Shown here piece by piece: positions 1 through 9,234 of a stretch of 64,000 bases of DNA. Source of the DNA: Pelosinus propionicus DSM 13327 (GTDB lineage: Bacteria; Bacillota; Negativicutes; DSM-13327). The DNA lies in contig NZ_FOTS01000025.1 of assembly GCF_900114615.1 (NCBI RefSeq), forward strand, positions 1 through 64,000, given 5' to 3'. The translations under genes and the position numbers were made by a program. How positions within the stretch are numbered: position 1 is the first letter of the stretch; each line of letters starts with the position of its first letter. The notes beneath the pieces are model-generated. The model searched no databases. It saw nothing but the letters and a program-made list of their open reading frames with translations, and was not told where the DNA came from.

Positions 1-206
1 ATAAAAGTTTTGATAGTATCAGTAATGATTTCAGGTTCTCTTTGGTAGTTTTTTCGCACTTCTGGATGAGTAGCGCCTTCGCAGTATTTTTTAACAGTCT
101 GTCTTGATACGCCAAGGTCTTTTGCGATGGCGCGTATGGATTCTCCATCTGAATAACGGGCACGAATCGCTGAATAAATGTCCACCTCAATAATCACACC
201 TTTCAT
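1..206 (-). CDS. istA: IS21-family transposase IstA, N-terminal part
   Basis: Reading leftwards from ATG at 206, the sequence encodes MKGVIIEVDIYSAIRARYSD followed by GESIRAIAKDLGVSRQTVKK, a resolvase/MerR-like helix-turn-helix typical of the start of IS21 IstA transposases. A GGAGG ribosome binding site lies just upstream (about 209-213). Only 68 codons are inside the window and the DDE catalytic core lies beyond it. IstA is the DDE transposase of IS21 elements and normally works with the ATPase IstB, encoded downstream of it. The gene reads away from the integrase remnant at 317-982. What I see is the HTH segment; the family call is from memory and is fairly secure. Confidence 0.8.
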   Translation of the reverse strand, partial: MKGVIIEVDIYSAIRARYSDGESIRAIAKDLGVSRQTVKKYCEGATHPEVRKNYQREPEIITDTIKTF

Positions 207-316
207 TCCTCCCTGCAAAACATTTGATAATATTCTACAGGATTTTTATGATAGGTGGTAAACTAATTCAATATCAATATGACTTGAAGTGGTACACTTT
301 TAGAATATCATTCACA
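1..316 (-). mobile_element. End of an IS21-like insertion sequence
   Basis: The istA start (206) is followed by about 110 bp containing two similar subterminal blocks, AGGTGGTAAACT near 245 and AGTGGTACACTTTT near 289, as expected for IS21 multiple terminal repeats. A CA dinucleotide at 315-316 gives the TG...CA type end of this family. Immediately beyond it, the frame of a tyrosine recombinase becomes recognisable (VNGIELPK). The exact end is inferred, and the rest of the element is outside the window. Confidence 0.55.
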
Positions 317-982
317 GTTAACGGCATAGAACTCCCCAAAGTAGAGAAAAAGGAACGTGCTGTACTTTCTATAGAGGAATCTATTGCTTTTAGAGAAAAT
401 CCCAAACATAAAAAGCACCCCCTCTATGCTGCTTTCATGTTACAGTTACTAACAGGTATTAGAAGAGGTGAAGTCCTAGCATTAAGAGTTAAAGATATTG
501 ATTATAAAAACAGATTAATTCACATCCGAAAGAATGCCGTATTTCTTCCAAAGTCAGGCGTAGTAATGCAATCACCGAAAACTAAGGCTAGTATTAGATC
601 TATCCCTATGACAGAGGAATGCAAGACAATCCTAGAAAATCATAAGCAAATATCTAATGAGTTAAAGCTTTTCTTTTGTAATGAAAAAGGCAAACCCTTG
701 AACCCAAGGAACTATCAGCGAACCTTTGAAACCATCTTTGCGAAGGATTACGAAGGAATTACACTGCATAGCCTTAGAAGAACCTTTGCGACCACCATGT
801 GTGCCAACGGTGTGGACATGAGCACCACTGCAAAAATCATGGGACATACTGATATAAGAATGATTGCAGAGATTTATAACCAGCCTCAGTTTGACACCTT
901 GCTCACAGCAATGCAAAAGTATGAAACTGCATTAAAAACCCCCAATGCCACAGAAGAAGCACCTTCAGAACCACAAGAATAA
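317..982 (+). pseudogene. Tyrosine recombinase (integrase) catalytic domain, N-terminus lost to the IS insertion
   Basis: From about 317 the frame reads GIELPKVEKKERAVLSIEE, the usual linker into the catalytic domain, then TGIRRGEVLALRVKD (first catalytic Arg), TLHSLRRTFATT (HxxR box) and GHTDIRMIAEIYNQP with the nucleophilic Tyr. The arm-binding and core-binding domains (about 170 residues in the family) are missing. The in-frame residues before 317 belong to the IS end. The gene ends 80 bp before a tRNA-Val fragment at 1063-1107, the normal position of an integrase next to its attachment site. It is therefore the surviving end of an older integrated element. It is probably inactive, because the DNA-binding half is absent. 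Confidence 0.75.
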
Positions 983-1062
983 AATTCATAGATACTGTAT
1001 TTTTCACTGTATTTGTAACAAAAAAGGCTTCCAGCATATCGCCGAAAGCCTTGTATTTCCTA

Positions 1063-1107
1063 TGGTGGGGTTAGGCGGACTCGAACCGCAGACCTCTTCG
1101 ATGTCAA
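1063..1107 (-). repeat. tRNA-Val 3' fragment and distal attachment site
   Basis: On the minus strand this reads anticodon loop TTGACAT, the 3' half of the anticodon stem, a T arm with TTCGAGT and the end TAACCCCACCA, and then stops: the D arm and 5' acceptor strand are absent. It matches the intact tRNA-Val(GAC) at 22475-22551 exactly over 17 bp around the anticodon, but differs in the T stem. This suggests that strand exchange happened in the anticodon region and swapped tRNA 3' halves. It is the remote attachment site, shared with the older integrase just to the left. Confidence 0.75.
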
Positions 1108-1287
1108 GGTGAATATTATGTAAATTGTGTATAATTTATGTATAAAAACCATATTAACTTCGTATTAACTAGCCGTCTTAAACTCGGAATAATTCAGATA
1201 AATCAAGCATTTATTATAATTACGTTTAAAAAGCGTTATATTTATATATTATTCATTTTATACAATTATTTAATCCGATTTTTAGGT

Positions 1288-1311
1288 ACTTAGGCAGGCA
1301 TTAGGCAGAAC
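1288..1311 (+). repeat. Paired direct repeat, probable integrase arm-type sites (left end)
   Basis: Two tandem copies of a TTAGGCAG motif, 12 bp apart (1288 and 1300). The 24-bp block matches the one at 22425-22448 at all but three central positions and has the same orientation. In the circular form the two blocks would flank the attachment core on either side, which is how arm-type integrase sites are arranged. A weaker third copy lies at 2331-2351. Confidence 0.5.
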
Positions 1312-1636
1312 TCTCCTTATGCAATGGGTTTTAAGTCCTATGGAGTTATAACACTATTAAAAAACAATTTAAAAACTAATATAACACAAAGTCAATAATT
1401 GTGCGGGTTTCAGGCACAATTCAAGTTGTTGGATGGTAGGATGATATGAATGTGAACCTGAAACATTGCAGAAAGATTGCAGAAAATAACTCAAGCATTG
1501 CAGACATATTAATTGAAAAAAACATTCTATATTGCTGATTTTTTTAATGACACACATACCCATCCCCGCTTAAGTACCTTATAATAGAAAGAGATTGTCG
1601 CCAGCATCAATTTACGAAATAATCTGGAGGTACCCA

Positions 1637-2146
1637 ATGCACCGAACTTTATTATCACTTATCGTATTCATAATGTTCGCCGTAACATCAGTGTATGCTA
1701 CAGAGCCTCTGAAGGTAAAAGTATACGAAGACGAAACTACAAAAGTTGAGTTTACCCAAGAAGTTATTCCTTATAAAAATGATTTTCCTACTGGGCTAAT
1801 TTACCTATTCACTATACAAAATCATAAAGCACCAGATATAAACTTGACTGTTGTCCCCAAAGAAGGTAGTTTAGATGACAGTTTACTCAAAACCCAAAAC
1901 TCTTATATCACAAGCCTCAATGCTCGGATTAAAACTTGCGAAAAGCTACAAGTGAATAATCACCAAGCCTTTTGGCTAACTGCATTCGTCATGTACCCTA
2001 ATAATGATAAGCGCATATATTCTATGCTTGTAATTGACGGAACCGACCTTCGCTATTTTCTATTTAGTGCGCCAAAGGAATCTCAGTTCGAAACTACCCT
2101 TGCCGAATTCTCCTATATCATACAAAATATCGAAATCAAGAAATAA
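1637..2146 (+). CDS. Secreted protein of unknown function
   Basis: The start is ATG 1637, preceded by GGAGG (about 1625-1629) at good spacing; an earlier in-frame ATG at 1595 has no such site. The protein of 169 residues opens with a signal peptide (MHRTLLSLIVFIMFAVTSVYA, probable cleavage after VYA) and continues as a compact alpha/beta domain with a strand-rich centre (INLTVVPKE) and a C-terminal helix (FETTLAEFSYIIQNIEI). The layout resembles small PsbP/DcrB-like lipoprotein domains, but I cannot assign a family firmly. It is the first gene inside the element, stands alone, and has no obvious partner. Confidence 0.6.
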   Translation: MHRTLLSLIVFIMFAVTSVYATEPLKVKVYEDETTKVEFTQEVIPYKNDFPTGLIYLFTIQNHKAPDINLTVVPKEGSLDDSLLKTQNSYITSLNARIKTCEKLQVNNHQAFWLTAFVMYPNNDKRIYSMLVIDGTDLRYFLFSAPKESQFETTLAEFSYIIQNIEIKK

Positions 2147-2330
2147 CCCACCCTATTCTCTGACTGCGCCAGAGCTTTGTCTTTCTCCAGCCTTCACATC
2201 CTCCACACGCCACACCATCACGAAAACATATAATTCGAAAAATAAAATGGTATTGCAAAAAATACAATCACCAAGAAAGACCGCTGACGTATATAATGCG
2301 TTTTAACGGTCTTCTTTGATACAGTTGGCT

Positions 2331-2351
2331 ACTTAGCAGGTATTAGGCATA
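2331..2351 (+). repeat. Degenerate third copy of the arm-type repeat
   Basis: ACTTAGCAGG (2331) and ATTAGGCATA (2342) repeat the pattern of the block at 1288-1311 with several changes and a spacing of 11 instead of 12. It lies between convergent genes, so it could also be chance or a relic of an earlier integration end. Confidence 0.3.
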
Positions 2352-2378
2352 AGAATTTCTTATACAGAAAGAATGCAA

Positions 2379-4769
2379 TTAGTTTTTATTCTCAAATAAG
2401 TCATTTATTTCATATATGTTTATCCCGCCATTTAAATAGCTTTGCCTAATTACATTCTCTAATAATTTTTTGTCGTCAGTTTCATCTAGTATTTTCTTTA
2501 TTCTTTCATATTCCTTGTTGTTTAAAGTTTGAGAAGTAGTTTTAATTTTTATACCATGATTGTCTTTTATCTCATATTCATTTTTAATAATTTCAATCAT
2601 CTTCTTTATAAACGTCATAATTATTTGTAATTCGTCTCTGATTTCAACTACATCAATTTCATTGACTATGCGTAAATTCATTTGCTGAATGCCATTTACT
2701 ATTGCTTCAAGGTCATCTATTACAAGTTCTTCATATCCTTTAATAACATTTATTTCCTTAAGTAAATTACGATAATGTCTATAACTTACATATCCAAATC
2801 TAAAAAGATAATCTACATACATCTGTAATAAATTATTAAACATTTTATGCGAATTAAAATTTCCAATAACATTTAAAGAATTAATTTTATTTAAAATCCA
2901 AATATATGATTTTTTATCTTTTATAGAAAAATAATTTAACACATAAATTATTTCAATATCAAAATCAGTAGTTTTTTTCATTTTTAAGTAAAGTTCAAAT
3001 AGTGCTGTTCTATTTTTAAAATCTGCATCTATTACCAAGAATGACTTAAACAACTCAACAGCCCAAGGGATTCCCATTAAAAATATAGTTTCATTATCCA
3101 TTTTTTCAAATTTCATATGAAATAACTCATTATAAAATTTGTTAAATGCGGTAATCTGGTCATCAGGTTCTTGGGACAAAACCTCTTGAATCACTTTTTT
3201 TGCCACAAATTCATAATTAGTGTATCTGGATTTACCATTTTCTAAAAGACTCCAAATAATTCTATCTTTTTTATCATTTTCATTTCTACTATTTAACATT
3301 CTTTCTGGTTCCATTAATATTGATGGTATTTTTTCTGAAACATCTTCAATTAAATAGTGTTCGGAATTATAATTTAATAGTTTCAAAATACAATAATTTT
3401 CAATGTTTTGTTCATTCTTAAATAAATTTTCAACTATTTCTTTCTTCATATATATAATCTTAGAAATTGTATATTTTTGAGAATCAACATCAAATTTAAT
3501 TGTATCTATAATAGATTCAGCTACCTCTAACTCTTCATAAATAGCAGAATAAAAATGTTTTATGTAAAAAAAAGTTATCACTGTTTCCTTATTATGGTTA
3601 TATGGCTCATCCATTATTATAAGATTAATTTCATCTATAAAATGTTCAATAACCCTGACACTATAGTACTGTCTTTGAACATTTAAATAAGGTTCTTCAA
3701 TATCAAATTTTCTTTTTATAATATCAAATCGATATTGCTGTTGATAGTTTTGGAGAAATTTAAAATCTTCAAGGTTTAACACTTCTTGATTTATTTTTTT
3801 CTCTTGTAAAATAAACTCTATAAGCTCAAAAAAAGTTATTTTTGTTAAATTAATTTTAAATGGAATGTATTTTTCCAAATATTCATTAGTAAAACCAATA
3901 CATTTAAGTTTATTTTCATCATATTGATATAAGATTTTTATATTATCAGTACAAAGCTTCTCAGATAAATAAAATATCTTTTTAATAACTTTATCATCTG
4001 ATATTCTGTCAATATCCTCATATACTATTAATATTTCTTTATCAATAAGTTTTAACTCTTGTTTAAAGCCTCTAATAGTTTCTGAATATGAATAGTTCCC
4101 ATGAAAAAACAAGCCCAAAACTTTATTTATATTTGAATCTTCAACAATGAAGCTTTTAAGTTTTTTAGAATATTTAGAGACCATTCCATGTTTATACATA
4201 ACTTTTTCTATTTCATTTATTAAAATAAGTAGAATTTCATCAATGTTGCATGCCAGAATATCTATTTCAATTATTTCGTATTGAGTACGAATTTTTTTAT
4301 ATAATTGATTTACTATAAAACTCTTTCCAGTTCCCCATTCTGCATTTATTCCAATAGTATTAAAATTGTTTACATATTGTAAAAGTCTTTCTAAGTCCTT
4401 TTCCCTTTTATAAACTAGATTTTCTTCTATTTCAATATGTTTATCTTTTCTTTGTAACCAGTAACTCCGTATGGAAACAAACAATACTAATAGTAAAAAA
4501 GCTGATATATATATTACTTCAGACAAATTGATAAAAACAATCTCGTTGCTTTTTACTAAAAAGTATGACAGAAAATTACTGATAGTAAGGATGATAAGCA
4601 AATCAAAAACTTCTCTGCTCTTTTTTATTTTAAAATTCAAAAATATAAATCCCCAAATTATTGATAAAAAAATCAAATATTGCATTAAGCTCAATTTTAT
4701 AGCCGAAAAAACGATTAATGATATCAGCATTGTTTTTATAAAGTAATTCAATAAATTTTTTATTCCCAA
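2379..4769 (-). CDS. KAP-family P-loop NTPase with N-terminal membrane segments
   Basis: The predicted product has about 796 residues. The first ~100 contain several hydrophobic helices (for example LISLIVFSAIKLSLMQYLIF), followed by a KAP-type NTPase domain with Walker A AEWGTGKS near residue 150 and Walker B LIVYEDIDRIS near residue 250. The remaining ~450 residues are an alpha-helical, charged region with no motif I recognise. KAP NTPases are membrane-associated ATPases often found in phage-defence islands. The start is taken as TTG 4769, because AAAGGAG lies 8 nt upstream; the GTG at 4778 overlaps that site. The gene is very AT-rich. It is followed by no partner and stands about 130 bp downstream of the HEPN-PIN group on the same strand. 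Confidence 0.75.
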   Translation of the reverse strand: MGIKNLLNYFIKTMLISLIVFSAIKLSLMQYLIFLSIIWGFIFLNFKIKKSREVFDLLIILTISNFLSYFLVKSNEIVFINLSEVIYISAFLLLVLFVSIRSYWLQRKDKHIEIEENLVYKREKDLERLLQYVNNFNTIGINAEWGTGKSFIVNQLYKKIRTQYEIIEIDILACNIDEILLILINEIEKVMYKHGMVSKYSKKLKSFIVEDSNINKVLGLFFHGNYSYSETIRGFKQELKLIDKEILIVYEDIDRISDDKVIKKIFYLSEKLCTDNIKILYQYDENKLKCIGFTNEYLEKYIPFKINLTKITFFELIEFILQEKKINQEVLNLEDFKFLQNYQQQYRFDIIKRKFDIEEPYLNVQRQYYSVRVIEHFIDEINLIIMDEPYNHNKETVITFFYIKHFYSAIYEELEVAESIIDTIKFDVDSQKYTISKIIYMKKEIVENLFKNEQNIENYCILKLLNYNSEHYLIEDVSEKIPSILMEPERMLNSRNENDKKDRIIWSLLENGKSRYTNYEFVAKKVIQEVLSQEPDDQITAFNKFYNELFHMKFEKMDNETIFLMGIPWAVELFKSFLVIDADFKNRTALFELYLKMKKTTDFDIEIIYVLNYFSIKDKKSYIWILNKINSLNVIGNFNSHKMFNNLLQMYVDYLFRFGYVSYRHYRNLLKEINVIKGYEELVIDDLEAIVNGIQQMNLRIVNEIDVVEIRDELQIIMTFIKKMIEIIKNEYEIKDNHGIKIKTTSQTLNNKEYERIKKILDETDDKKLLENVIRQSYLNGGINIYEINDLFENKN

Positions 4770-4908
4770 GCCATACACTCCTTTCTAAACAAAATATGTT
4801 TTTAACTTTATCAGACATATAAGTCTATCAATTTACATTTTATATTAAATATCGAATCACAATGTAAAAAATAGATTTATTTCATGAAATCATCCTTCTA
4901 TCAATTTT

Positions 4909-5338
4909 TCACATTGTACTTAATAGCTTTGCAAATTCATTAAAAATCAAAGTCTGTATTTGCGGCAATTTCAAGAACTTAGGGTCATTACTAACAAAAA
5001 CTTCTATCGAGTTGGCATTTAGAGTCAAGGCTATTAGAGGCAGGACTACTATTTCCTCTGATTTTATCATATAACAATAAATCTTCTGAGGTAGCCCCGT
5101 TTGCGCCATATCCTGCGCCTTCAACATCATAAGAAAAACCCTGTGCAGGAAGGATAGTTGCAAGCTTATGAATTGATAAGCATTCTTCTCGCTTCTCCGC
5201 ATTTTTTATATATTTTAGCTCAGCTTCTTGAATAGCAATACCATAAAGAATAACATTATTTAATCTCATGTGTTTAAGTAAAAGCTCTTTAGTTTTGGAG
5301 TCTAAATATAACGCGTCATAAATATTAGTATCCAGCAT
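4909..5338 (-). pseudogene. PIN-domain protein, frameshifted
   Basis: The first frame (5338 to about 5045) begins MLDTNIYDALYLDSKTKELL, the usual PIN start with the first catalytic Asp, and runs to ATSEDLLLYDKIRGNSSPA. It then loses sense and stops at 4991. The adjacent frame supplies the missing end, LIALTLNANSIEVFVSNDPK, the C-terminal PIN block with a conserved Asp, ending at 4909. A small deletion near 5040-5045 explains both halves. PIN domains are metal-dependent RNases, commonly toxins. The gene sits 18 bp after the membrane protein in an apparent operon and no antitoxin is visible. A sequencing error cannot be excluded. Confidence 0.7.
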
Positions 5339-5356
5339 TATTCTCTATCTCTAAAA

Positions 5357-6583
5357 TCAATAACGAAAATTATTGTACATTATCATTTTGTATTTTTCTA
5401 AAGTATCCCTATTCACAAGTAAAACTACAAGTCTATTCGTTTCGCGAGTTGTCGGTTTCAAAAAAAGAAGATATTTTGCATCAGAAATAGGAAGTTTGTA
5501 AACTCTCCCAGAATGATATTCAATCACCGTATGATGTAAAAAAACATTTATGTAATCTATACTATCCAAATCACGTGTTCTATCGGGAATTACTGAAATT
5601 GTATTTTCAGAAATCTTTATTAATCGCTCATCATAAAATTGCTTAAATATTCCTTGCAAAAAATAATCTTTAGAAATGGGATAATTTATATTTAAGACAC
5701 CTTCTGCTTCCGTAGAAAATATTAGATTTAATGTACTATTAAATGCAGGAAATGTAGCTTTACGACCAAAAATCCAGTCTCTATACCATAGCGTATTAAA
5801 ATAAGATATACTTTGCACAATAAAAATAATTGAAGCTAGAAATATTATTGTTACATATTTACTTACTTTAGCCTTTCGCTTTATCCTCTTCAATTTTAAC
5901 CCCCATCGAAAAGCTCTTCCGAGTAAACACATAAAAGATAAGGATATCAAAAAGAAAGCATAATGCCAATTACTATGCTTATCAGAAAGTATAATAATAA
6001 AAAACACAAAAACCGAGACAGTTACGGCATATTTATTTTTCTCTCCCCAAATTAGTCCTTTGCTTTTAGCCAACTCAAATAATTGACTAAAACTCAATTT
6101 ATAGACACGTACCTTATGTAATAACGCCAAAAACCATTTGATTAGAAAAATAAAATATCCTGGCAATAGTATTAAACCAACATTTGCCATTCTTTTTATA
6201 ATCGGTAACTCCCAATTATTTTTCATTTCAGCAAAGTAATTATATCCGAATATCGTAGTGAATATTAAGTATGATGCAAAAATCGAAAACACAGGATTTT
6301 TCAGTCTTATGGTTTTGTAAATCATATATGGTATAACTACAATGCCAAATGGGATTAAGACCAATATGGTAAAAACAAGTAATGCTACTTTTTGATATGA
6401 GCCAAATAAAGCAATATCAACAATATATTCTCCAAAAGAAAAATCCAACAGCCTTGTATATACTATATAATCATTGAAATATATTAGCACAACAAATAAT
6501 AATAAGTAACCTTTAATTTTACTTATTACAGAAATAAACTCTCCTAAGAATGACCACTCGCTACTTGAATTTATTTTGCTCAT
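5357..6583 (-). CDS. Multi-spanning membrane protein, unknown function
   Basis: 408 residues from ATG 6583 (GGGAG ribosome binding site upstream). I count about seven hydrophobic segments in the first 270 residues (for example YLLLFVVLIYF, VALLVFTILVLIPFGIVVI, YAVTVSVFVFFIIIL, YVTIIFLASIIFIV), then a soluble C-terminal domain of about 130 residues with mixed strands and helices. I recognise no family. It is in the middle of a tightly spaced minus-strand group (HEPN protein, 278-residue protein, this gene, PIN pseudogene; gaps 40, 21 and 18 bp), so it may act as a membrane effector or anchor in that group; this is inference from position only. Confidence 0.6.
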   Translation of the reverse strand: MSKINSSSEWSFLGEFISVISKIKGYLLLFVVLIYFNDYIVYTRLLDFSFGEYIVDIALFGSYQKVALLVFTILVLIPFGIVVIPYMIYKTIRLKNPVFSIFASYLIFTTIFGYNYFAEMKNNWELPIIKRMANVGLILLPGYFIFLIKWFLALLHKVRVYKLSFSQLFELAKSKGLIWGEKNKYAVTVSVFVFFIIILSDKHSNWHYAFFLISLSFMCLLGRAFRWGLKLKRIKRKAKVSKYVTIIFLASIIFIVQSISYFNTLWYRDWIFGRKATFPAFNSTLNLIFSTEAEGVLNINYPISKDYFLQGIFKQFYDERLIKISENTISVIPDRTRDLDSIDYINVFLHHTVIEYHSGRVYKLPISDAKYLLFLKPTTRETNRLVVLLVNRDTLEKYKMIMYNNFRY

Positions 6584-6604
6584 TCGAATTCTCCCACTAT
6601 ATCT

Positions 6605-7441
6605 TTAATCGTCTTTATAATACTTGTCCCAATTATTATAATCCGTCAATTCACAAAATTTAGGGGTTTGCAACTCAACAACTTCTATAATTTCTGATGC
6701 ATCTAAGTTGCGTCTTATATACATTTCAAACACTGATGGCGGTTCTGGATTTTCTATATCACTAGCGATAAGATTAGAAAAAAAACGTTCAGCCAAGCTA
6801 CTACTATAATGTTCAATATCGTTTACAGGTATTGAACATATAAGAATACATGGGGTTCCAAGTTTTTTTAGTGTAAGTGCAATGTTTTTGTCATTTTCAT
6901 GTCCCCAGTACACTCCCTCCCCACCCCAGGAACGAAAAAAGCGATAAATTCCATTAATATCATTTCTCAATAATGAACAATTAGCAAAAAAGCAAATCCG
7001 CTCTGTCCGAACGCCATGTTTGTTATGGAGTATTTCATTAATATCTTGACTATTAATTAGGTAATCAAATTCTTCTTTTAATAGATATCCGTGTTGGTGA
7101 GCCGATATTAATCGTTCTTGAACTAATTCTTTCGATAAAATCTTCATTCCATTTCTTTTTATATTTTCAATTTCATAATCAATCAATTTAGTACAATGAT
7201 AAGCAACGAAATTATTGGGTTTTAATAATTTTTCTGTTTGCCAAATAACCTCCTGATACTCTGCCTTAAAAGGATTTAAAGGAGGATTATATCTTAACTC
7301 AACATTTTTGATAGACCTGAATTCTATATCTTTCTTAAATTTATGATATGCAATAATCAATTGCTTTTTTTGCGTTGCAATCTCTAAGAAATTTCTAGGC
7401 CAAGTGCTCCTATCTTCAATTTCCATTGATAATTTCCTCAC
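6605..7441 (-). CDS. Unknown protein, possible ADP-ribosyltransferase-like fold
   Basis: 278 residues from GTG 7441 (GGTGG upstream), or 273 from ATG 7426, which has GAGG at suitable spacing; the choice is open. It is a soluble protein. The stretch VAYHCTKLIDYEIENIKRNG recalls the H-x-T and following helix of ADP-ribosyltransferase folds, and FRSWGGEGVYWG could be the next core strand, but I cannot identify a full catalytic triad, so this remains a weak suggestion. It lies between the HEPN protein (40 bp upstream) and the membrane protein (21 bp downstream) and is probably co-transcribed with both. Confidence 0.55.
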   Translation of the reverse strand: MRKLSMEIEDRSTWPRNFLEIATQKKQLIIAYHKFKKDIEFRSIKNVELRYNPPLNPFKAEYQEVIWQTEKLLKPNNFVAYHCTKLIDYEIENIKRNGMKILSKELVQERLISAHQHGYLLKEEFDYLINSQDINEILHNKHGVRTERICFFANCSLLRNDINGIYRFFRSWGGEGVYWGHENDKNIALTLKKLGTPCILICSIPVNDIEHYSSSLAERFFSNLIASDIENPEPPSVFEMYIRRNLDASEIIEVVELQTPKFCELTDYNNWDKYYKDD

Positions 7442-7481
7442 ATGTCAACCCACCTAATAATTATCATTAAAAAACAACACG

Positions 7482-8810
7482 TTAATCTTTTTTCTTTTTT
7501 AGTTTTGCTCTCAATCGGTCTGCTTCCTTTTTAATATCTTCTAATGTTTTATATCCTATATCACATAATACAAGACAATTTAACGCCATATATACCGCCA
7601 TTTTTGAGACATGATATAGGTCATTGGGGGTAACTGCTTCATATTCACCCCTATGTACAATTAATGAGCGTTTTTCGTAAAGGTCTTTAATTTGCTTATC
7701 ATAATCTTTAATTTTTCTACTTGAGTCAAGTTTAAAACCGCCATATGTTAAAACTGTAGCAAGTCCATTTTCAACCAACTCAGTGACACCTTTATTATCA
7801 GGAGGATTATATATTAATGCTTCTATCCCTGACCAATATTTAATAAATGTATGAGTTAACGAATAATCATTTTGAGCTTCACCAATCCAATAGATACTTG
7901 TTAAAACCGCTTGTTCAAGTTCTGTGTGTTCGACTTTATTTATAAGAAATATTAACTTTGAAAAAAAATCAGTGTCTTGAAGATTTTCTAGTAGTTTTGG
8001 ATTAACCTCAAAAGGAATTAATATTTTATTTGTAACTTGAAACTGCCAATTTTCATGACCAGCATTATCAATAAAAACTGTATTTTCTTCTGCTATATAT
8101 GCTTCCGCAAGAAAATTAACTTTTAATGAATTGTCGGTTGAACCACCTTTATAAAGTATACAAATTAAAAAGCGAATGATATTTAAAGTTTCTCTTAATT
8201 TCCTAATCGCCTTATTTTTTGCTATATCTTTATCGCCAAAAACTTTACAGCGTATAATTACCTTGTTAAGCAATTGCCTTCGCCTATCAGCTTCGGGTAA
8301 TTTAGCAAAATCAACCTTTAAAAGTTCACTAATATACATTTCATTAGAATTAAATATTTGGACTTCTCCTAACTGAATAGAAACGTCTTCTAGTTTTAGA
8401 CCATCCACTATTCGATAAAATGTATATTCCTCACAGTCAGCAAGGCATTTTTCAACTATAGCTCTTGCATTCTTAGCTGAATGGATTTCTTGTGGCTTTT
8501 CCAATACCTGTGCAATTTCATACCCGATATTTCTTTCTATTGTCCTTTTAGTGATTATATCTGCTATTCCTTTTATAGAATATATATCATCAGCTATTTT
8601 TTCAAATTCGCAAGTAAGCTGTGGTGGCATATATATTATTCTATTGTTGTAATTTAATCCTTGCAACTTGTCCAACTTATCTTTTTCCTCAAAACTCTTA
8701 GGGCTATCAGTTATATATTTTTTTAAGTTAGTTAACTGCATCCAACTAGCTTTAAATCTGCCTAATATTTTCCTAAAATCCTTACCATCCAATATTTGGT
8801 TACTGTTCAC
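7482..8810 (-). CDS. HEPN-domain protein (ApeA-like C-terminus), predicted RNase or defence sensor
   Basis: 442 residues. The C-terminal ~150 residues carry a HEPN signature: THTFIKYWSGIEALIY, then DKQIKDLYEKRSLIVHRGEY with the R-x4-H motif (RSLIVH) that forms the RNase site of HEPN proteins. The N-terminal ~280 residues are of unknown fold and may sense a trigger, as in other large HEPN defence proteins. The start is GTG 8810, because AAGGAGG lies 9 nt upstream; a longer frame from TTG 8831 would place that site inside the gene. It is the first gene of the minus-strand group ending in the PIN pseudogene. Function is inferred from family and neighbours. Confidence 0.7.
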   Translation of the reverse strand: MNSNQILDGKDFRKILGRFKASWMQLTNLKKYITDSPKSFEEKDKLDKLQGLNYNNRIIYMPPQLTCEFEKIADDIYSIKGIADIITKRTIERNIGYEIAQVLEKPQEIHSAKNARAIVEKCLADCEEYTFYRIVDGLKLEDVSIQLGEVQIFNSNEMYISELLKVDFAKLPEADRRRQLLNKVIIRCKVFGDKDIAKNKAIRKLRETLNIIRFLICILYKGGSTDNSLKVNFLAEAYIAEENTVFIDNAGHENWQFQVTNKILIPFEVNPKLLENLQDTDFFSKLIFLINKVEHTELEQAVLTSIYWIGEAQNDYSLTHTFIKYWSGIEALIYNPPDNKGVTELVENGLATVLTYGGFKLDSSRKIKDYDKQIKDLYEKRSLIVHRGEYEAVTPNDLYHVSKMAVYMALNCLVLCDIGYKTLEDIKKEADRLRAKLKKKKD

Positions 8811-9068
8811 AAACAAATTCCTCCTTCCCAAAATCTCCTAATTATAATAATAACATTAAATAATAAAGAAAAAAGCAATAAATTTAGATTACTGCTACAA
8901 TTTGACGCTCTAGGCTTTTATAAGCGTCTATTTCAGCATGGGAATACATATTTTTACCCCACTATTTGCTCATAACTTACTGCATACGAAGAAAGTTCCA
9001 AAAACGAGAGTATTTTATAGCAAATAAGTTATAATCTAAAAATATATTTGAAAATAGCTTAAAATAAC

Positions 9069-9097
9069 TTGAAATGGCTAAATTGTCCTGATACAAT
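9069..9097 (+). promoter_or_regulatory. Predicted sigmaA-type promoter
   Basis: TTGAAA (9069-9074) and TACAAT (9092-9097) with a 17-bp spacer. Transcription would start near 9104, just before the folded leader at 9132 and the plus-strand gene series. The rest of 8811-9131 is AT-rich and I see nothing else in it. Confidence 0.55.
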
Positions 9098-9131
9098 AAA
9101 ATCAATACAAGTTAATAAAATTTAAAAAGAT

Positions 9132-9234
9132 GAATGGTTTTTTCTCTATCCTCCATCAGGAGGTAGAAGTGTACCGACCGCTCCCCAAAAGGGAAAGGTC
9201 TACCACTTCACAGAGAAACAAGCCATTCTTTTTT
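9132..9234 (+). ncRNA. Folded leader RNA ending in a terminator-like stem
   Basis: The ends pair (GAATGG 9132-9137 with CCATTC 9223-9228; TTTCTCT with AGAGAAA), enclosing two more hairpins: CCTCC/GGAGG around ATCA, and GAAGTG...CACTTC with ACC/GGT and CCC/GGG inside. The outer stem is followed by a run of six T (9229-9234). It lies between the promoter at 9069 and the HTH gene at 9270, so it may be a small RNA or a transcription attenuator of the module. I do not recognise the class. Confidence 0.5.

Noticed and set aside
1369-1563. Minus-strand 64-codon frame
   Set aside because: Cys-rich, unconvincing composition, no good ribosome binding site, inside the element end region with arm-type repeats.
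2034-2306. Plus-strand frame overlapping the end of the secreted protein gene
   Set aside because: Overlaps a better gene in another frame, low-complexity composition and no ribosome binding site.
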